Assembly: GCF_014212125.1 (NCBI RefSeq)
Contig: NZ_JACJVP010000011.1
Span: 1 to 64,000, forward strand
Reading direction: 5' to 3'
Source of the DNA: Cohnella nanjingensis
Lineage (GTDB): Bacteria; Bacillota; Bacilli; Paenibacillales; Paenibacillaceae
DNA length: 64,000 nt
Part shown: one piece after another, positions 62,479 through 64,000 of the stretch
Position numbering within the stretch: the stretch's first letter is position 1
How the letters are laid out: every line of letters starts with the position of its first letter
Program-made: the position numbers and the translations under genes
The notes under the pieces: model-generated
Databases searched by the model: none
What the model saw: the letters and a program-made list of their open reading frames with translations, nothing else
What the model was told of the DNA's origin: nothing

Positions 62479-63636
62479 ATGCTTCGCAGTCAAGTCGCAT
62501 GGCGCTATGCCTTCTGCCTGTCGGCCGTGCTGGCGCTGCTGCTGATCCCGCCGGGACGGCAAGCGGACGCCCATGCCTACAGCGCGGGCTATACGACGCT
62601 TCAATTCACGAAGTCGGGCGTCGAGATGACGTATACGCTGGACGAGCTGTCCGTGATCGAGTTGACCGGGGCCGACGCCGACAAGAACGGCATGCTCGAA
62701 CCGGAAGAATTCGCCGCGGCGGAAGATTCGGTTAAGGCGCTGCTGAAGCAACAGATTCGGCTCGCCATCGATCGGAAAGATCAGGAGGCGACCGGAGCGG
62801 TCAGCTTGACGCTGGAGCGGCAAGGGAACGCCGCCAAGGCGGTGCTGAAGGCGAATTATCCGCCGGTTTCCGCCTCCCAAACCGTATCGCTGACGGATCA
62901 GCTGTATCAGAACGATACGGTCACCAACTACGTCAACCTGGTTACGATTCAGTACGGCAGCCACAAGAGCACTTCGGCTTTGTCCGGCAAGTATCGGGAG
63001 TGGGCGATGCAGATGAGCGCGGACGCCTACGCCGGCTTGCCTTCAGACGCGCAATCGGACGGTCAGCCGCATGATGGCGCGTCCGCGGCCGGCTCGGGCT
63101 GGTATTCCTTCTTCGTCCTCGGCATGAACCACATTTTGACGGGGTACGACCATCTGCTGTTTCTATTCTCGCTGCTCATCGCCAGGCAGAAGTTCAAGCA
63201 ATACGCCGGCATGATCACCGCGTTTACGATCGCGCACAGCATGACGCTCACGCTGACCGTGCTGGGCATCATCCATGTCTCTCCCAGAATCGTCGAACCG
63301 ATGATTGCGCTCAGCATCTGCTTCGTCGCGGTGGACAACGTCGTGCGCAAGCAGGTGAGCCACCGATGGGTGCTGACCTTTCTGTTCGGCTTGATCCACG
63401 GCATGGGCTTCGCCGACATTCTGCAGGAGATGAACATTCCGCGCAGCGAACTGGCGGCGGACCTCATCAGCTTCAACCTCGGCATCGAAGCCGTTCAGGT
63501 GACGCTGGTCGCCGCCATCCTGCCGCTGCTGATGCTGATTCACCGTTGGCGCTTCTCGAGGCGCGCGATCGTGGCGGGATCGTCCTTGGCCTTTCTCCTC
63601 GGCGGCATTTGGCTGGTGGAACGCGTAGCTTTTTAA
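62479..63636 (+). CDS. HupE/UreJ-family membrane protein
   Basis: 385 residues, GGGAGGAACC before the ATG. Signal peptide to about 32 (ADA/HA), an extracytoplasmic domain (about 33-205) with an EF-hand-like loop DADKNGMLEPEEF, then about six membrane helices. Both HupE hallmarks are intact: MNHILTGYDHLLFLFSLL and GLIHGMGFADIL, with His/Asp residues thought to bind Ni or another metal in this family. In Firmicutes without hydrogenase or urease nearby, the role is unclear; adjacency to a metal-dependent phosphatase suggests metal supply (inference). Confidence 0.88.
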   Translation: MLRSQVAWRYAFCLSAVLALLLIPPGRQADAHAYSAGYTTLQFTKSGVEMTYTLDELSVIELTGADADKNGMLEPEEFAAAEDSVKALLKQQIRLAIDRKDQEATGAVSLTLERQGNAAKAVLKANYPPVSASQTVSLTDQLYQNDTVTNYVNLVTIQYGSHKSTSALSGKYREWAMQMSADAYAGLPSDAQSDGQPHDGASAAGSGWYSFFVLGMNHILTGYDHLLFLFSLLIARQKFKQYAGMITAFTIAHSMTLTLTVLGIIHVSPRIVEPMIALSICFVAVDNVVRKQVSHRWVLTFLFGLIHGMGFADILQEMNIPRSELAADLISFNLGIEAVQVTLVAAILPLLMLIHRWRFSRRAIVAGSSLAFLLGGIWLVERVAF

Positions 63637-63655
63637 CGGATAGGATATGAGGAAG

Positions 63656-63690
63656 GCCAGCCGGATCATCCGGCTGGCTCTTCTGCGTTT
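63656..63690. terminator. Bidirectional terminator between HupE and AraC genes
   Basis: Stem GCCAGCCGGA (63656-63665) / TCCGGCTGGC (63669-63678), three-base loop, with TCTTCTGCGTTT on the plus side and pyrimidine-rich CTTCCTC on the minus side. It lies between convergent genes. Confidence 0.7.
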
Positions 63691-63734
63691 ATAGCTGCGC
63701 AGCGATCGGCATGATCGGATAACGCAGTCCAGGA

Positions 63735-64000
63735 TTAGGCGTGGAAGAACGAGGCGGGATGATGAAGCCGCCGGTACTCGCCGGGATTGACGCCCATCTG
63801 CCGGCGGAACACGGACGCGAAGTGGTTGTAATTCCGGAAGCCGACGTCCGTCGCGGCCTCCGTCGCCGTTCGTCCGGATAGCTTCATCAGCAAGGCGGCC
63901 TGACGAATCCGCATCTCGTTCAGCGTATCCATCAGCGTCGACCCCGTCTCTTGTTTGAACAGATGGGACAGCCTGGAGGCGGACAGTCCGATCGCCCGGG
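63735..64000 (-). CDS. AraC-family transcriptional regulator (N-terminal part outside the window)
   Basis: The frame is open from the right edge; 87 codons before a TAA at 63735 cover most of the AraC DNA-binding domain: IGLSASRLSHLFKQETG (end of first HTH), MDTLNEMRIRQAALLMKLSGR and TATEAATDVGFRNYNHFASV (second HTH) and the family signature FRRQMGVNPGEYRRLH. The effector domain lies outside, so its signal cannot be named. Confidence 0.92.
   Translation of the reverse strand, partial: RAIGLSASRLSHLFKQETGSTLMDTLNEMRIRQAALLMKLSGRTATEAATDVGFRNYNHFASVFRRQMGVNPGEYRRLHHPASFFHA

Overview
The window reads as a chromosome segment of a Gram-positive, spore-former-type soil bacterium of the Paenibacillaceae (Paenibacillus/Cohnella-like). 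This is inferred from AGGAGG-type ribosome binding sites with frequent GTG/TTG starts, lipobox substrate-binding proteins, YesM/YesN two-component systems paired with sugar ABC importers, LplB/LplC-type permeases, S-layer-homology (SLH) anchored enzymes and rho-independent terminators. Almost everything concerns sensing, cutting and importing carbohydrates. I could not run searches or compute composition, so family calls rest on motifs read by eye.

Layout. 1-735: 3' end of an IS3-family element. 1014-8612: module 1, a lipoprotein binding protein, two permeases, YesM kinase, YesN regulator and a GH35 beta-galactosidase, followed by tRNA-Leu(CAG) with its own promoter and terminator. 9016-15760: module 2, a YesN/YesM pair on the minus strand divergent from a binding protein and two permeases. 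15764-16554: a gene graveyard holding a broken CBM32-type gene and a beheaded AraC regulator. 16621-31673: module 3, YesM/YesN, then two full Lpl-type permease pairs, two binding lipoproteins, a DapA/NanA-type aldolase, an intracellular sialidase-fold protein and a secreted sialidase-fold/LamG protein. 31926-39704: beta-1,3-glucan module, a LacI regulator, a GH64 glucanase with CBM56 and an SLH-anchored GH16 glucanase with about five CBM4/9-like modules. The two glucanase genes share the same promoter plus palindromic operator. 39895-40227: a DUF3024 gene. 40302-55126: module 5, a LacI regulator, a palindrome inside the next promoter, a binding protein, two permeases, a 1596-residue SLH protein with a helical catalytic-like core, a GH2 beta-mannosidase-like enzyme, an unrecognised 757-residue protein and a DUF4432 mutarotase-like protein. 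55534-57030: small genes (DUF1348, DoxX, a 55-residue YHYH peptide). 57119-63636: a YibE/F membrane protein divergent from a HupE-like protein, a large SLH-anchored purple-acid-phosphatase-like protein and a true HupE/UreJ protein. 63735-64000: 5'-truncated AraC regulator.

How it works together. Surface enzymes cut polymers, lipoproteins and permeases import the products, and cytoplasmic glycosidases finish the job. No ATPase gene accompanies any transporter, so a shared MsmX-like ATPase encoded elsewhere is implied. Control is local: YesMN pairs for modules 1-3, and LacI proteins with visible palindromes for the beta-glucan and module 5 loci. The least explained parts are module 5 (two large proteins of unknown specificity) and the sialidase-fold/aldolase locus, whose substrate may be a 2-keto-3-deoxy sugar acid.
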